Shown here: positions 1 through 7,643 of the stretch, piece after piece
Layout of the letters: every line of letters begins with the position of its first letter
Numbering within the stretch: the first letter of the stretch is position 1
Assembly: GCA_018261935.1 (NCBI GenBank)
Contig: JAGTRP010000013.1
Coordinates: forward strand, 1 to 64,000
Direction of reading: 5' to 3'
Source of the DNA: Rhodocyclaceae bacterium
Lineage (GTDB): Bacteria > Pseudomonadota > Gammaproteobacteria > Burkholderiales > Rhodocyclaceae
Length of the DNA: 64,000 nt
The notes under the pieces: model-generated
Told to the model about the DNA's origin: nothing
The model's database searches: none
What the model saw: the letters and a program-made list of their open reading frames with translations, nothing else
Made by a program: the position numbers and the translations under genes

Positions 1-364
1 ACCCCAAGCCAGGTAGGTAGACTCGCCCGTCATTCAACAGCTTTCCGCTCTTCTGGTACTCCTTGCTGACGTCGGGAATGGGATGCTCTATCCCATTTTT
101 CTTCACAAAAGCGGCGGCCCCAACCGTTACTCCGTTCCCAAAAAAACCGGGGAGAACGGGCACCGAGTTCTTCTCAATGTCGTCCTCCACCTCATAGGGA
201 AACCGATCTTCTTTAATCAGAATGCTGTATCCATCGCACACAAACTCATTCACATAGATACGGGATTGGACCTTTTCGCCATTAACAATGACTTCGGCTG
301 CGTTGATAGCTCCGAAAGGGATAGAAACGGCGAGCAACACGGATCCAAAACACAACCGAGTCAT
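1..364 (-). CDS. hypothetical exported protein (3' end beyond window)
   Basis: An open frame runs from an ATG at 364 down to base 1 without a stop, so at least 121 residues are visible and the C-terminus is missing. The N-terminus looks like a signal peptide: Arg near the start, then a hydrophobic stretch (LLAVSIPFGA) and an INA-A type cleavage region near residue 21. The mature part starts EVIVNGEKVQSR and is mixed alpha/beta in character, with no motif I recognise. The plus-strand frame at 83-388 overlaps it and is the weaker candidate because it has no signal-like or domain features. Function unknown. Confidence 0.6.
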   Translation of the reverse strand, partial: MTRLCFGSVLLAVSIPFGAINAAEVIVNGEKVQSRIYVNEFVCDGYSILIKEDRFPYEVEDDIEKNSVPVLPGFFGNGVTVGAAAFVKKNGIEHPIPDVSKEYQKSGKLLNDGRVYLPGLG

Positions 365-513
365 GATTGGTTCTACAGGCAATTGTGAGAATCCAATTGT
401 GCGACAAATGGGCGCCGCAGCCAATGTCGTTGGCATTAGCCAATGACTGCTTCCAGCCTATAGATCATTTGTCCGCTCATGGCCGTGAACCGCCAAATAG
501 TGGCTTTCCCTCG

Positions 514-792
514 TTAATCAGACGATGAATAGTCAGGGTGTGCTACAGCGACATCCTCTGGCTCTTCCTTCTCTTTCGGATAGCAACAACTCCCTGGCTG
601 AAGGTTGGAGCGGGTTAATGAAATAAGCACCGCCGCTCCCAGCACAGGCAAGAGCCAAATGAATGCGACTTGCGCCGCCTGTTGCCCCCAAGAGCCGTAG
701 CCACTTCGCACGACCCGCGTAGTTGCCACCAGATTCGCACCGAGTATGGCAACGCCCAGAGCGAGCAGCATGGCTATCAGAATAGGTGGCAT
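514..792 (-). CDS. small two-helix membrane protein, PLDc_N-like
   Basis: A 92-residue protein. The N-terminus is a membrane helix (PPILIAMLLALGVAILGA). A second hydrophobic segment follows around residues 40-60 with the pattern IWLLPVLGAAVLI. The W-LLPVLGA pattern resembles the short PLDc_N membrane domain found alone or in front of cardiolipin-synthase-type phospholipases. No catalytic HKD motif is present, so this is the membrane module only. The C-terminal tail is charged and has an adjacent Cys pair. No operon partner is evident. Family match is by eye only. Confidence 0.55.
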   Translation of the reverse strand: MPPILIAMLLALGVAILGANLVATTRVVRSGYGSWGQQAAQVAFIWLLPVLGAAVLISLTRSNLQPGSCCYPKEKEEPEDVAVAHPDYSSSD

Positions 793-1050
793 CCGACCCC
801 CGACTGAAAGTTTTCAGCTGATCGTGCCGCAATTCAAAGTGCATAGCAACCGCGAGGGGCCGGTTCTGGCCGGGAGCTCCTGTTGGACTTCTGACTCCGA
901 AAGCCGACGGTGATCTGGGCTAGGCCTTGCCAACGGACCTGACGGGGCTGTATCGACGCCCCGTGCTACTGGCCACAGCCTGGGCGAGTCCCTCCTTACC
1001 TTTAAGTAGTCTCGTGTATGGCAAGCCCTGGAACTGCGACCTAACTTGCT

Positions 1051-1069
1051 TGAAGTGTTAACAACTTCA
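1051..1069. promoter_or_regulatory. short inverted repeat just before a start codon
   Basis: TGAAGT (1051-1056) and ACTTCA (1064-1069) are perfect 6-base arms around a 7-base spacer. They overlap the probable ribosome-binding site of the gene starting at 1080. It could be an operator or a translational hairpin; the arms are short enough to arise by chance. Confidence 0.25.
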
Positions 1070-1079
1070 GGAAGTGATC

Positions 1080-1496
1080 ATGCGTGTTCTTGTTCTAGCC
1101 CTGCTCGTTGGCCTTGCTCACGCGCCGCTTGCTTACTGCGAGCAAATCCCCATCTCCGCCTTGAGAGTGGGCGCGAACGCCAATATCGTCCGATGCCAAG
1201 TCGCTGTGGTAACCCTGACGAAGGAGGCCCAAGACCGCCCGGTCACGGCAGAGAAGATCCAGGAAGTCGAACAATGCAAGCTTGCAGCGAAGCAGGAAGC
1301 AGACAAGGACTACGAGGCTGCGCTGAAGGAGGTGCAGATCAAGCCGGAAGCATTGCCGGCGTTCAAGGCGTGGTACGCCGCCTGGCTCGATGAGCTGATG
1401 AGCATGTCACCTGGCCAGGAGGCTTTGCGAAATCAGGAAGCCAAACACGAATTAGTAAAGGCGCTGTGGAGCCGCTTCGAAACAGCGTGGAAATGA
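1080..1496 (+). CDS. hypothetical exported helical protein
   Basis: A 138-residue protein starting at ATG 1080. The GTG at 1074 also opens this frame, but the ATG lies about 7 bases after an AGGA ribosome-binding site at 1069-1072 and is preferred. The first 20 or so residues form a signal peptide ending near AYC-EQ. The rest is mostly charged helix rich in Lys, Glu and Ala, with two Cys (in IVRCQV and VEQCKL) that could form a disulfide in the periplasm. No family recognised. Confidence 0.6.
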   Translation: MRVLVLALLVGLAHAPLAYCEQIPISALRVGANANIVRCQVAVVTLTKEAQDRPVTAEKIQEVEQCKLAAKQEADKDYEAALKEVQIKPEALPAFKAWYAAWLDELMSMSPGQEALRNQEAKHELVKALWSRFETAWK

Positions 1497-1526
1497 TCAG
1501 GTCCGCCGGCATTGGCCAGCCCGGCA

Positions 1527-1664
1527 GGATCATCCGCTGACGATCGGCCGAACAGTAGCCATGAAAATCCGCTGCCTGATCCGGCGGTACAGGGTCAGGA
1601 GATCATGGTCGGACGGGCTGTTCTGGAAGGAAAACTCGCGCTCGAAACGCTCGAACTCCTGATG
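1527..1664 (-). pseudogene. orphan 3' tail of a glycosyltransferase gene
   Basis: This 138-base segment matches 2841-2978 in the same orientation with about 12 mismatches (roughly 91 percent by hand alignment). On the minus strand it reads in frame as the last ~45 residues of the glycosyltransferase at 2844-3759 (HQEFERFERE... to a stop after TVRPIVSG). Homology ends abruptly at 1664, where unrelated sequence begins. It is best read as the remnant of a second, paralogous glycosyltransferase gene, not a very recent duplication, because the copies have diverged. Confidence 0.7.
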
Positions 1665-1673
1665 CGTGGGTCA

Positions 1674-1709
1674 TGGGGTCAGGTCTTGCATTTCAGCATT
1701 TGCGGGACA
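1674..1709. repeat. possible REP/MITE-like motif at a breakpoint
   Basis: Starts TGGGGTCAGGTCTTGCATTT and lies within 10 bases of where the duplicated glycosyltransferase tail stops. From memory, this type of sequence recurs as a dispersed repeat in proteobacterial genomes near small Y1-type transposases. No second copy is visible in this window, so the repeat status is not proven here. Confidence 0.3.
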
Positions 1710-1750
1710 ACCACACGCCCGTATGCGTCAACGCAGGACCTGCTCCCGTC

Positions 1751-2176
1751 TCACACATCGGCCATGACTTTTTGCACCAGGGCCAGAAGGCTGTCAGCGG
1801 CGGCGACCAGGTCGGTCAGCAAAGCGTCGTCCACATCCATGTAACCTTCATACTCCGCCAGATTACGGCGTTCATGGCAGAGCGCAAACAGGCGAACCTG
1901 CACCTTGCCCACATCGAGAGTATGGGGAAGGCACTGAAACACCAGATAGCGCTTGTCCGAGCGATACCCCTGCAAGCGCAACGCCATCAGCGCCAGCGCG
2001 TGGGCAGCGTTATAGGCCAAATCGAAGCGGCTGGCGAAAGACAATGCCGGGTTGTGGGCGTCCTTCAGGCGGTCGATGGCGGAGAGCAACAGGCCTTCGC
2101 ACTCCTTGCGATCCGGTGGTTCCGCCTTGAGGCCGCCGCTTCGCACCAGGTTTTCCAGGTTGTCCTTACCGCTCAT
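1751..2176 (-). CDS. HEPN-domain protein (partner of nucleotidyltransferase)
   Basis: A 141-residue, mostly helical protein whose start overlaps the end of the upstream nucleotidyltransferase gene by 11 bases, so the two are translationally coupled. The segment FDLAYNAAHALALMALR followed by QGYRS is typical of HEPN proteins paired with minimal nucleotidyltransferases. The usual HEPN RNase motif Rx4H is not intact: the matching region reads ERRNLAEYEGY (residues 102-112), with Tyr109 where His is expected. In characterised MNT-HEPN pairs the nucleotidyltransferase adds AMP to a Tyr near this motif of the HEPN toxin. Tyr109 or Tyr112 could be such a target. Whether this HEPN still cuts RNA is open. 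Confidence 0.75.
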   Translation of the reverse strand: MSGKDNLENLVRSGGLKAEPPDRKECEGLLLSAIDRLKDAHNPALSFASRFDLAYNAAHALALMALRLQGYRSDKRYLVFQCLPHTLDVGKVQVRLFALCHERRNLAEYEGYMDVDDALLTDLVAAADSLLALVQKVMADV

Positions 2177-2768
2177 CCGCAGATTCCTCCGACTCGCTGC
2201 CGATCAGATTGATCTTCTCCTGCTCGGACACCCGCAGGACAAAGCTATTGCCGGCGGTCTTCCTGGCCAGCCAATCTGCCGGAGTATAAAGCGTCGGGTT
2301 GATGGCGCGGCCAAGGCATTCCTCCACCGGCATCAGACGTTCCATCACGTCGCTGTAGCTCAGGTTCTCCCCGATCAGCATCAGGTCGATATCGCTGCCG
2401 GCATGCTCTTCCCCCTTGGCAATGGATCCGTAGACGAAGGCCCACGCCAACTGCCCGGCCAGGGGCGCCAGTGCGGCACGCAACTGCTCGCCGATGCCGA
2501 AGGTCTTGCGGACGATGCCCAGCAGCTCCCCGTAGATCGGACAGTCCGGATTAGCCTGGTAATGGGTCTGGTTGCCTTGGCGGCTCAGGGTTAGCACGCC
2601 GGCCCTCTGCAGCCGTTCCAGTTCGCGCATCAAGCTCCCTTTGCCGACCTTTGCCCAGCGGTCGATCTCATTGGCATAAAAACTCCGGTCAGGCTTGCCA
2701 TAGAGAAGACCCAGCACCTTCTGCTGGGTAGCGGTAAACAGGGCATCGCTGAGCGTCAGGGGCTGCAC
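2166..2768 (-). CDS. nucleotidyltransferase with N-terminal winged helix (MNT family)
   Basis: A 200-residue protein if it starts at the GTG at 2768. Residues about 1-75 look like a winged helix-turn-helix (TQQKVLGLLYG, SFYANEI, LMRELERLQRAGVL). Residues about 95-150 form a minimal nucleotidyltransferase with the signature GSxAKG and SDIDLML, supplying the two metal-binding Asp residues. It is coupled to the HEPN gene. By analogy with MNT-HEPN systems it would be the antitoxin that AMPylates its partner, and the DNA-binding domain suggests autorepression. The frame is open up to an ATG at 2831, but that extension would encode the palindrome at 2778-2823 as protein, so the GTG start is preferred. 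The start remains uncertain. Confidence 0.75.
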   Translation of the reverse strand: MQPLTLSDALFTATQQKVLGLLYGKPDRSFYANEIDRWAKVGKGSLMRELERLQRAGVLTLSRQGNQTHYQANPDCPIYGELLGIVRKTFGIGEQLRAALAPLAGQLAWAFVYGSIAKGEEHAGSDIDLMLIGENLSYSDVMERLMPVEECLGRAINPTLYTPADWLARKTAGNSFVLRVSEQEKINLIGSESEESADER

Positions 2769-2777
2769 GGCAATCTC

Positions 2778-2823
2778 GGTAAGTCCCAAAAAAGGAATGA
2801 TAGCCCCCTTTTTGGGACTTACC
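2778..2823. promoter_or_regulatory. 15-bp inverted repeat, candidate operator of the MNT-HEPN operon
   Basis: GGTAAGTCCCAAAAA (2778-2792) is perfectly repeated in inverse at 2809-2823, with a 16-base spacer. It lies directly upstream of the preferred GTG start of the winged-helix nucleotidyltransferase, where a promoter or operator would be. The natural reading is a binding site for that protein's own DNA-binding domain. A transcript hairpin is the alternative. Confidence 0.55.
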
Positions 2824-2840
2824 AAGCACACGAACCGACG

Positions 2841-2978
2841 GGATCAGCGGCTGACGATGGGCCGGACGGTGTACATGAATATCCGCTGCCTGATCCGGCG
2901 GTACAGGGTCAGGAGATCACGGCCGGACGGGCTGTTCTGGAAGGAAAACTCGCGCTCGAAGCGCTCGAACTCCTGATG
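2841..2978. repeat. right copy of 138-bp direct repeat
   Basis: Matches 1527-1664 at about 91 percent. This copy is the genuine 3' end of the glycosyltransferase gene on the minus strand. The two copies bracket the MNT-HEPN module. Confidence 0.75.
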
Positions 2979-3759
2979 GACGGCGGGGAGCTCGTCCGCC
3001 AGCCGCCGCAGGAAAGCCGGCCTGTTATCACCGTACAGCGACTTCGAATAATGGATGATCCTGGATATCCAAGTGCTGCCAGCGGTAGCCATTGCCGATC
3101 ACGATGGGCGACAGGCAGACCTGGTCCGCGTACCAGGCGCTGCCGTCCCGGGTCGCATAGCGGCTCTTGAGTATTTTCTCGAAGGCCGCGCAGTAGTTGG
3201 ACGCAAAGCCGGAGCTTTTTCGCCAGACAAAAATCCCGGAGTTGAAGAACAGCTTCAGCCTCGCCCGGGGAAAATCCAGGTCGAACCAGGGAATTTCGTC
3301 GTAGTTGCAGCCCAATAGCCGGGATATCTTCTCCCAGTAGGGGATATGGGTTCCATTGCCGTAATGAACCGCCGGCGGCAAATACTCGCACCGGCCGGCG
3401 AAATCGATCCCGTCACCGATATGGCGGAAGGGATTTCCGGCGATCAGCACATCCGAATCGAGCCAGACCAGGTATTCCGTTCCTGCCGCCTCCTGGAGGA
3501 AGCGCACGGCGCAGATCTTGTTGGAGTAATTGAACCACGGGGCCGGGTTGTATTCGGGGGCAAAGACGTAATTCGCCCCCATCTCCCTGATGAAGGCCCG
3601 GGACGCATCCGAGATTTCAGTGCCGCTTCGCCCCCGCACGACGAAGCATTCGGCATCGGAAAAATCCCCTCCGAACTGGCGCCAGGTGGCCAGCATCAGG
3701 CAGGTCTCGTATTCGAGCCGGCCAGCTTCGATGCAGCAGACGATGGAAAACTTGCTCAT
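2844..3759 (-). pseudogene. GT-A type glycosyltransferase, frameshifted near its 3' end
   Basis: The first frame (ATG 3759 to a stop at 3028) encodes 243 residues: MSKFSIVCCIEAG at the N-terminus, YLVWLDSDVLI with the DxD metal/sugar-nucleotide motif near residue 100, and FFNSGIFVW further on. The expected C-terminal part, including IIHYSKSLYGDN (like the IIHY segment of GT8-type enzymes), continues in the next frame from about 3090 to a stop at 2844. One extra base (or two missing) somewhere around 3045-3090 splits the gene. The GTG at 3777 would add six residues. It may be a real decay event or an assembly error. Likely role: transfer of a sugar onto a surface polysaccharide, acceptor unknown. 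Confidence 0.7.
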
Positions 3760-3783
3760 GGGCAGGATGCTGGGCACGGTCCC

Positions 3784-4012
3784 TTACCCGACCCAAAGGG
3801 GCAAGAAGCGCGCCATTGCCCGCATCTCCTTGAATACAGGCGGTTCCGTTTTCGGGGCGGTCCTGGCGAGGCAGGCGGTGTAAAGGTTTTCGACAGCAGC
3901 AGGGACCGGGGTGCGAGTCGGAAGCCCTGACAGCCCGTCGCCGCGGCAAGCCCCACGCCGGTGGCGATCTCGGTGCTCGACTACACCAAGGGCTTCGCCC
4001 ACACCGATCTGG
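3784..4012. other. intergenic junk with two short gene-like fragments
   Basis: No complete gene is visible. On the minus strand the 3' part (about 3784-3900) reads protein-like as ENLYTACLARTAP to a stop after RFLPLWVG, with no credible start. On the plus strand about 3934-4023 reads PTPVAISVLDYTKGFAHT to a stop at 4021-4023. Both look like ends of genes otherwise deleted. I could not identify either. Confidence 0.3.
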
Positions 4013-4327
4013 TCACCTGCTAGAGCGTTCTCGTCCTGACCGGGGTTCCCTTGGATCGACAGGCAGGGCCTCCGATACCCGCGGCCCGGTGAACGCCACA
4101 TCGTGATTGCCTTCGAGGATGATCGGCGGTGCCCCCTGCGGCTTGGGCTTCTGCTTGGCGGTATTGGCAACGCAGGTGCCGTCCGATCCGACGGCAGCTT
4201 GGCAACTCTGGAGGTCGGCGTACTTGCAGGAGCGGTCGGTGCCCTTCACCGAACAGAAGGGAGCACCCATGACGCCAGTAGAAGCGAGAAGCAGGACCGA
4301 GAGAGACAGGGCAGGCAGGATTTTCAT
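4013..4327 (-). CDS. small Cys-rich exported protein, DUF3551-like
   Basis: A 104-residue protein starting at MKILPALSLSVLLLAS, a clear signal peptide cleaved near GVMGA-PF. The frame is open further upstream to 4384, but the signal peptide fixes this start. The mature part has four Cys spaced FCSVKG, SCKYADL, SCQAAVG and TCVANT, as in the small DUF3551 proteins common in proteobacteria, likely forming two disulfides. The C-terminal third is low-complexity and Pro/Arg-rich. Function of the family is unknown. Confidence 0.6.
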   Translation of the reverse strand: MKILPALSLSVLLLASTGVMGAPFCSVKGTDRSCKYADLQSCQAAVGSDGTCVANTAKQKPKPQGAPPIILEGNHDVAFTGPRVSEALPVDPREPRSGRERSSR

Positions 4328-4438
4328 GATGTCACCATCCGAATGGGGGTGACTCATTCTGGTCCCGCGGCATGACGGCTGCAACAGAGATATGTCATAC
4401 CCGGCTGTCCCACAGGCGACCGGGGCCCAGGCCGCAAG

Positions 4439-5482
4439 TCATCTCGCCCGGCGCGGCCCTCCTTCATCCTTCCCAGGCACCCCGGCAACGCCCGCTCCGG
4501 CCCCGCCGCTGGCGATGAGCGGCGCCGCCAGGGGCGGCTTCCCGTCCTGCAAAAGGACGGTCAGGATGCGGCTGACGAACAGCTTGTGCTCATCGGGGGC
4601 ATTCTGGTACCAGTGGTTCAGGTACTGCTGGAAGTTGCTGCGGGCGTCGGTGGGGTTGAGGTTGAGGTAGGTCAGGGCATCCCAGTTTTCCGGGTGTTTC
4701 TCGAACAGCGGCAGGAGCAGGTTGGCCACCACCTCGTTCTTCTTGCGCAGGTAGGGATCCCGCTTCAGGGCTTCCTCATTGGTCCGCAGCCAGGACGCCA
4801 GGGGCGAGTTGGGCGGCAGTTGCCGGTGCGCCTCGTTGATGAGCAGGTTGAAGAAGCGGCGCAGCTTGCCGGCCTGGGCCACCCACTCGGGACCCGGGGG
4901 CGCCGCCTCCCAGGTGGTGGCCAGGTTCTTCAGGGTGAAGAGGGAGGCCGTCTCGCACAGGGTCTCCTCGAACCACTGGTTGTACTTGGTGGGGTCGGCG
5001 CCGACGTTTTCCTCGTAGTTGGAGAGGAGGTGGCACAGCTCGTGGGCGAACTCGTACACATAGAACTGCCAGTCCTCCCCCGAGGCATGCAGGCGGATCA
5101 GGTACTCGCCCTGGGGCCCCCGCTCGTACAGGGCGATGGGGCTGCTTTCGGTGTGGGTGACCACGATGGGGGTGGCCAGTTTCCTGGGCAGCCGGGCCAT
5201 CAGCTCGTCGGCGACCGAATAGAGGACGGTCTCGATGGCGGCCTTGGGAACCTGGCCCCAGCCGCCGCCTTCCACCTGGATCCTGAGCCCCTGCTGGCGG
5301 CTGCTGAAAGGCTTCTTGCCTGGAGTGGGCGCCGCATGGCCCATATCGGCATAGGTCAGCGAAGAGATGACCGAAGCGATGATGATCGGCAGCCGCAGCC
5401 GACCGATCAGCCAGTCCGACGCCCGGCGGCGGGGGACGGCACTCCAGGGCAGTTTCGACTGCTCGGTTTTCCGGGATTCCAT
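4439..5482 (-). CDS. putative HExxH zinc metalloprotease
   Basis: A 347-residue protein from ATG 5482; the frame is open to 5653, so the start is uncertain. A hydrophobic segment near residues 25-45 (LRLPIIIASVISSLTYA) followed by GHAA-P could be a signal anchor or signal peptide. HELCH at residues 147-151 is an HExxH zinc-binding and catalytic motif. EETLCE about 20 residues later (Glu172/173/177) is in place for the third zinc ligand of a gluzincin. The C-terminal tail is Gly/Ala/Pro-rich. No named peptidase family recognised. It stands alone, with an inverted repeat (5665-5687) upstream. Confidence 0.6.
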   Translation of the reverse strand: MESRKTEQSKLPWSAVPRRRASDWLIGRLRLPIIIASVISSLTYADMGHAAPTPGKKPFSSRQQGLRIQVEGGGWGQVPKAAIETVLYSVADELMARLPRKLATPIVVTHTESSPIALYERGPQGEYLIRLHASGEDWQFYVYEFAHELCHLLSNYEENVGADPTKYNQWFEETLCETASLFTLKNLATTWEAAPPGPEWVAQAGKLRRFFNLLINEAHRQLPPNSPLASWLRTNEEALKRDPYLRKKNEVVANLLLPLFEKHPENWDALTYLNLNPTDARSNFQQYLNHWYQNAPDEHKLFVSRILTVLLQDGKPPLAAPLIASGGAGAGVAGVPGKDEGGPRRAR

Positions 5483-5664
5483 CTCAGGCAAATCTTTCGA
5501 ACCAATGAATACGGTGCCCCAGGGCGAGCCCTGAGCCCTATCTTCCTGGTCCTCCTCCTGGGTGACGGACTCCCGACGGCTGCTGCTGCAGCCTGTGAAG
5601 CTTGGTTCTTCTTGCGGAACAACGGCGGTTTTCCGGCCGTGGGGGCTGCCCACGACCCTGGCCA

Positions 5665-5687
5665 GGGCTATTACAAAGGTAATACCC
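5665..5687. promoter_or_regulatory. inverted repeat upstream of the metalloprotease gene
   Basis: GGGCTATTAC (5665-5674) and GTAATACCC (5679-5687) pair around AAAG with one unpaired C. It lies downstream of kup and upstream of the minus-strand metalloprotease gene, so it could be an operator for the latter or part of a terminator for kup transcription. There is no adjoining T-run on the minus strand. Confidence 0.3.
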
Positions 5688-5724
5688 TAAGGAATTCTAT
5701 GTAACTGGGCCCTACTGTCAAGGG

Positions 5725-5750
5725 GGTTCAGGGATAAAGCCCCCGGATCG
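5725..5750. repeat. 26-bp copy of the gdhA 3' end, downstream of kup
   Basis: Bases 5725-5750 are identical to 9980-10005, which cover the last codons and stop of gdhA (IRGLYP-stop). Here no gdhA body is attached; kup ends just beyond, at 5754. The sequence also forms a G5/C5 hairpin that could assist termination of kup. Confidence 0.7.
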
Positions 5751-5753
5751 GAG

Positions 5754-7628
5754 CTACAGGACGATCTGGGCCCCCAGTTCCACCACCCGGTTGGGCGGCA
5801 GCTTGAAGTAGCTCGCCGCACTGCCGGCGTTGCGGAACATGGCCACGAACAGCTTCTCCCGCCAGAAGGCCATTTCGGAATCCAGCCTCGGGATCAGGGT
5901 CTCGCGGCCGAGGAAGAAGGAGGCCTCCATCATGTCGATCTCCAGGCCGGCGTCCTTGCATGACGCGAGCGCCGCCGGGATGTCCGGCTCCTCCTTGAAT
6001 CCGTACTGGACGATGACCCGCCAGACATCGGCCCCCAGCTGCTTGACCTCCACCCGGTCGATGTCCGGCACCATGGGTACGTCGAAAACCTGGACCGACA
6101 CTACCACGATGCGCTCATGGAGGCATTTGTAGTGCTTGAGGCTGTGCAGCAGGGCATGGGGCGCCACCTCCGGCGACGGGGTCAGGAAGACGGCGGTTCC
6201 GGGCACCCTGGGGACGTCGTAGTTGTCAATGCTGGTGATGAAATCGCCCATGGAGAGATAGCTCTCGGACAGGCGCGCGGTCAGGAGCTGCCGGCCGCGC
6301 TTCCAGGTGGTCATGACGATGAAGACCAGAAGGCCGAGGGCCAGGGGAAACCAGCCGCCCTGGTGCATCTTGGTCAGGTTGGAGGAGAAGTAGGCCAGGT
6401 CCACGGCCAGGAAGAAGCCGACCACCCCGAGGCTCAGGGGCAGGCCCCAGCGCCAGACGTTGCGCACCACCACGAAGCTCAGGATGGTGGTGATGACCAT
6501 GGTACCGGTCACCGCGATGCCGTAGGCCGCCGCCAGCCGGGTGGAGGAGCCGAAGCCGACCACCAGCACGGCCACCGCCACCAGCAGGGCCCAGTTGATC
6601 CCCGGCAGGTAGATCTGGCCGATCTCCTGCTGGGAGGTATGCTGGATCTCGAAGCGGGGCACGTAGCCCAGCTGGATGGCTTGCTGGGTCATGGAGTAGG
6701 CGCCGGAGATGACGGCCTGGGAAGCGATGACGGTGGCGACGGTGGACAGCCCCACCATGGGATAGAGGGCCCAGGCGGGAGCCATCAGGTAGAAGGGATT
6801 CTGGACCGCCGCCGGGTCGGCCAGGAGCAGGGCCCCCTGGCCGAAGTAGTTGAGCACCAGGCCGGGGAGGACGATGCCGAACCAGGCGTACTGCACCGGC
6901 TTGCGGCCGAAATGCCCCATATCGGCATAGAGCGCCTCGCCACCGGTCAGGGCCAGGACGGCCGCCCCCAGGGAGAAGAAGGCGTGGACCGGGTCGGCCA
7001 GGAAGAAGCCGGCGGCGTGCCGGGGATCGAGGGCCGCCAGCACCATCGGGTGATGGCCGATCTGCAGGACGCCCAGCAGCCCCAGGGTGGCGAACCAGAC
7101 CACGATGATGGGCCCGAAGAGGCCGCCGACCCGGGCCGTACCGTGTTTCTGGACGACGAACAGGGCGGCCAGGACGCCGAGGGCGATGGGCACGATGTAG
7201 GGCTTGAAGGCTGGCGTCGCCACCTCCAGCCCCTCGACGGCGGAAAGCACCGAGATGGCCGGGGTCAGGACGCTATCGCCGTAGAAGAGGGCCGCCCCGA
7301 ACAGCCCCAGCATCATGAGGAAGGACGCCAGGCCGGGACGGTTTTCCAGGCCCCGCAGCACCAGAGCCATGAGGGCCATGATGCCGCCCTCGCCCTTGTT
7401 GTCGGCCCGCATGATGAAGAGCACGTACTTGACCGAGATGACCACGATCAGGGACCAGAAGATCACCGACAGCATCCCGAGGATGTTCCCCGGGGTGATG
7501 GGCACCGGGTAGTGCTCGCCGCCGAAGATTTCCTTCATGGTGTAGAGGGGGCTGGTGCCGATGTCGCCATAGACCACGCCGAGGGCGGCCACGGCCAGGG
7601 CGGCCGTGCGGCCTTTCTTCTGTTGCAT
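5754..7628 (-). CDS. kup: Kup potassium/proton symporter
   Basis: A 624-residue inner-membrane protein, the usual Kup/Trk-D/HAK length. It begins with the family signature AALGVVYGDIGTSPLYTMKE (residues about 14-33), continues with about 12 hydrophobic helices to residue ~430, then a cytoplasmic C-terminal domain of ~190 residues ending VVELGAQIVL. It takes up K+ with protons at low external K+ or under osmotic stress. It follows kdpE by 15 bases on the same strand, so it is probably co-transcribed with the kdpDE-like two-component genes. That suggests the pair controls this transporter, with no kdpFABC present in the window. Confidence 0.95.
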   Translation of the reverse strand: MQQKKGRTAALAVAALGVVYGDIGTSPLYTMKEIFGGEHYPVPITPGNILGMLSVIFWSLIVVISVKYVLFIMRADNKGEGGIMALMALVLRGLENRPGLASFLMMLGLFGAALFYGDSVLTPAISVLSAVEGLEVATPAFKPYIVPIALGVLAALFVVQKHGTARVGGLFGPIIVVWFATLGLLGVLQIGHHPMVLAALDPRHAAGFFLADPVHAFFSLGAAVLALTGGEALYADMGHFGRKPVQYAWFGIVLPGLVLNYFGQGALLLADPAAVQNPFYLMAPAWALYPMVGLSTVATVIASQAVISGAYSMTQQAIQLGYVPRFEIQHTSQQEIGQIYLPGINWALLVAVAVLVVGFGSSTRLAAAYGIAVTGTMVITTILSFVVVRNVWRWGLPLSLGVVGFFLAVDLAYFSSNLTKMHQGGWFPLALGLLVFIVMTTWKRGRQLLTARLSESYLSMGDFITSIDNYDVPRVPGTAVFLTPSPEVAPHALLHSLKHYKCLHERIVVVSVQVFDVPMVPDIDRVEVKQLGADVWRVIVQYGFKEEPDIPAALASCKDAGLEIDMMEASFFLGRETLIPRLDSEMAFWREKLFVAMFRNAGSAASYFKLPPNRVVELGAQIVL

Positions 7629-7643
7629 GGATCTTCTCCGGGA

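Noticed and set aside
1046-1393. 115-codon plus-strand frame overlapping the exported protein at 1080
   Set aside because: It lacks a signal peptide, ribosome-binding site and protein-like composition, unlike the overlapping frame.
2769-2831. N-terminal extension of the nucleotidyltransferase from ATG 2831
   Set aside because: It would encode the perfect palindrome as protein and precedes where family members normally begin.
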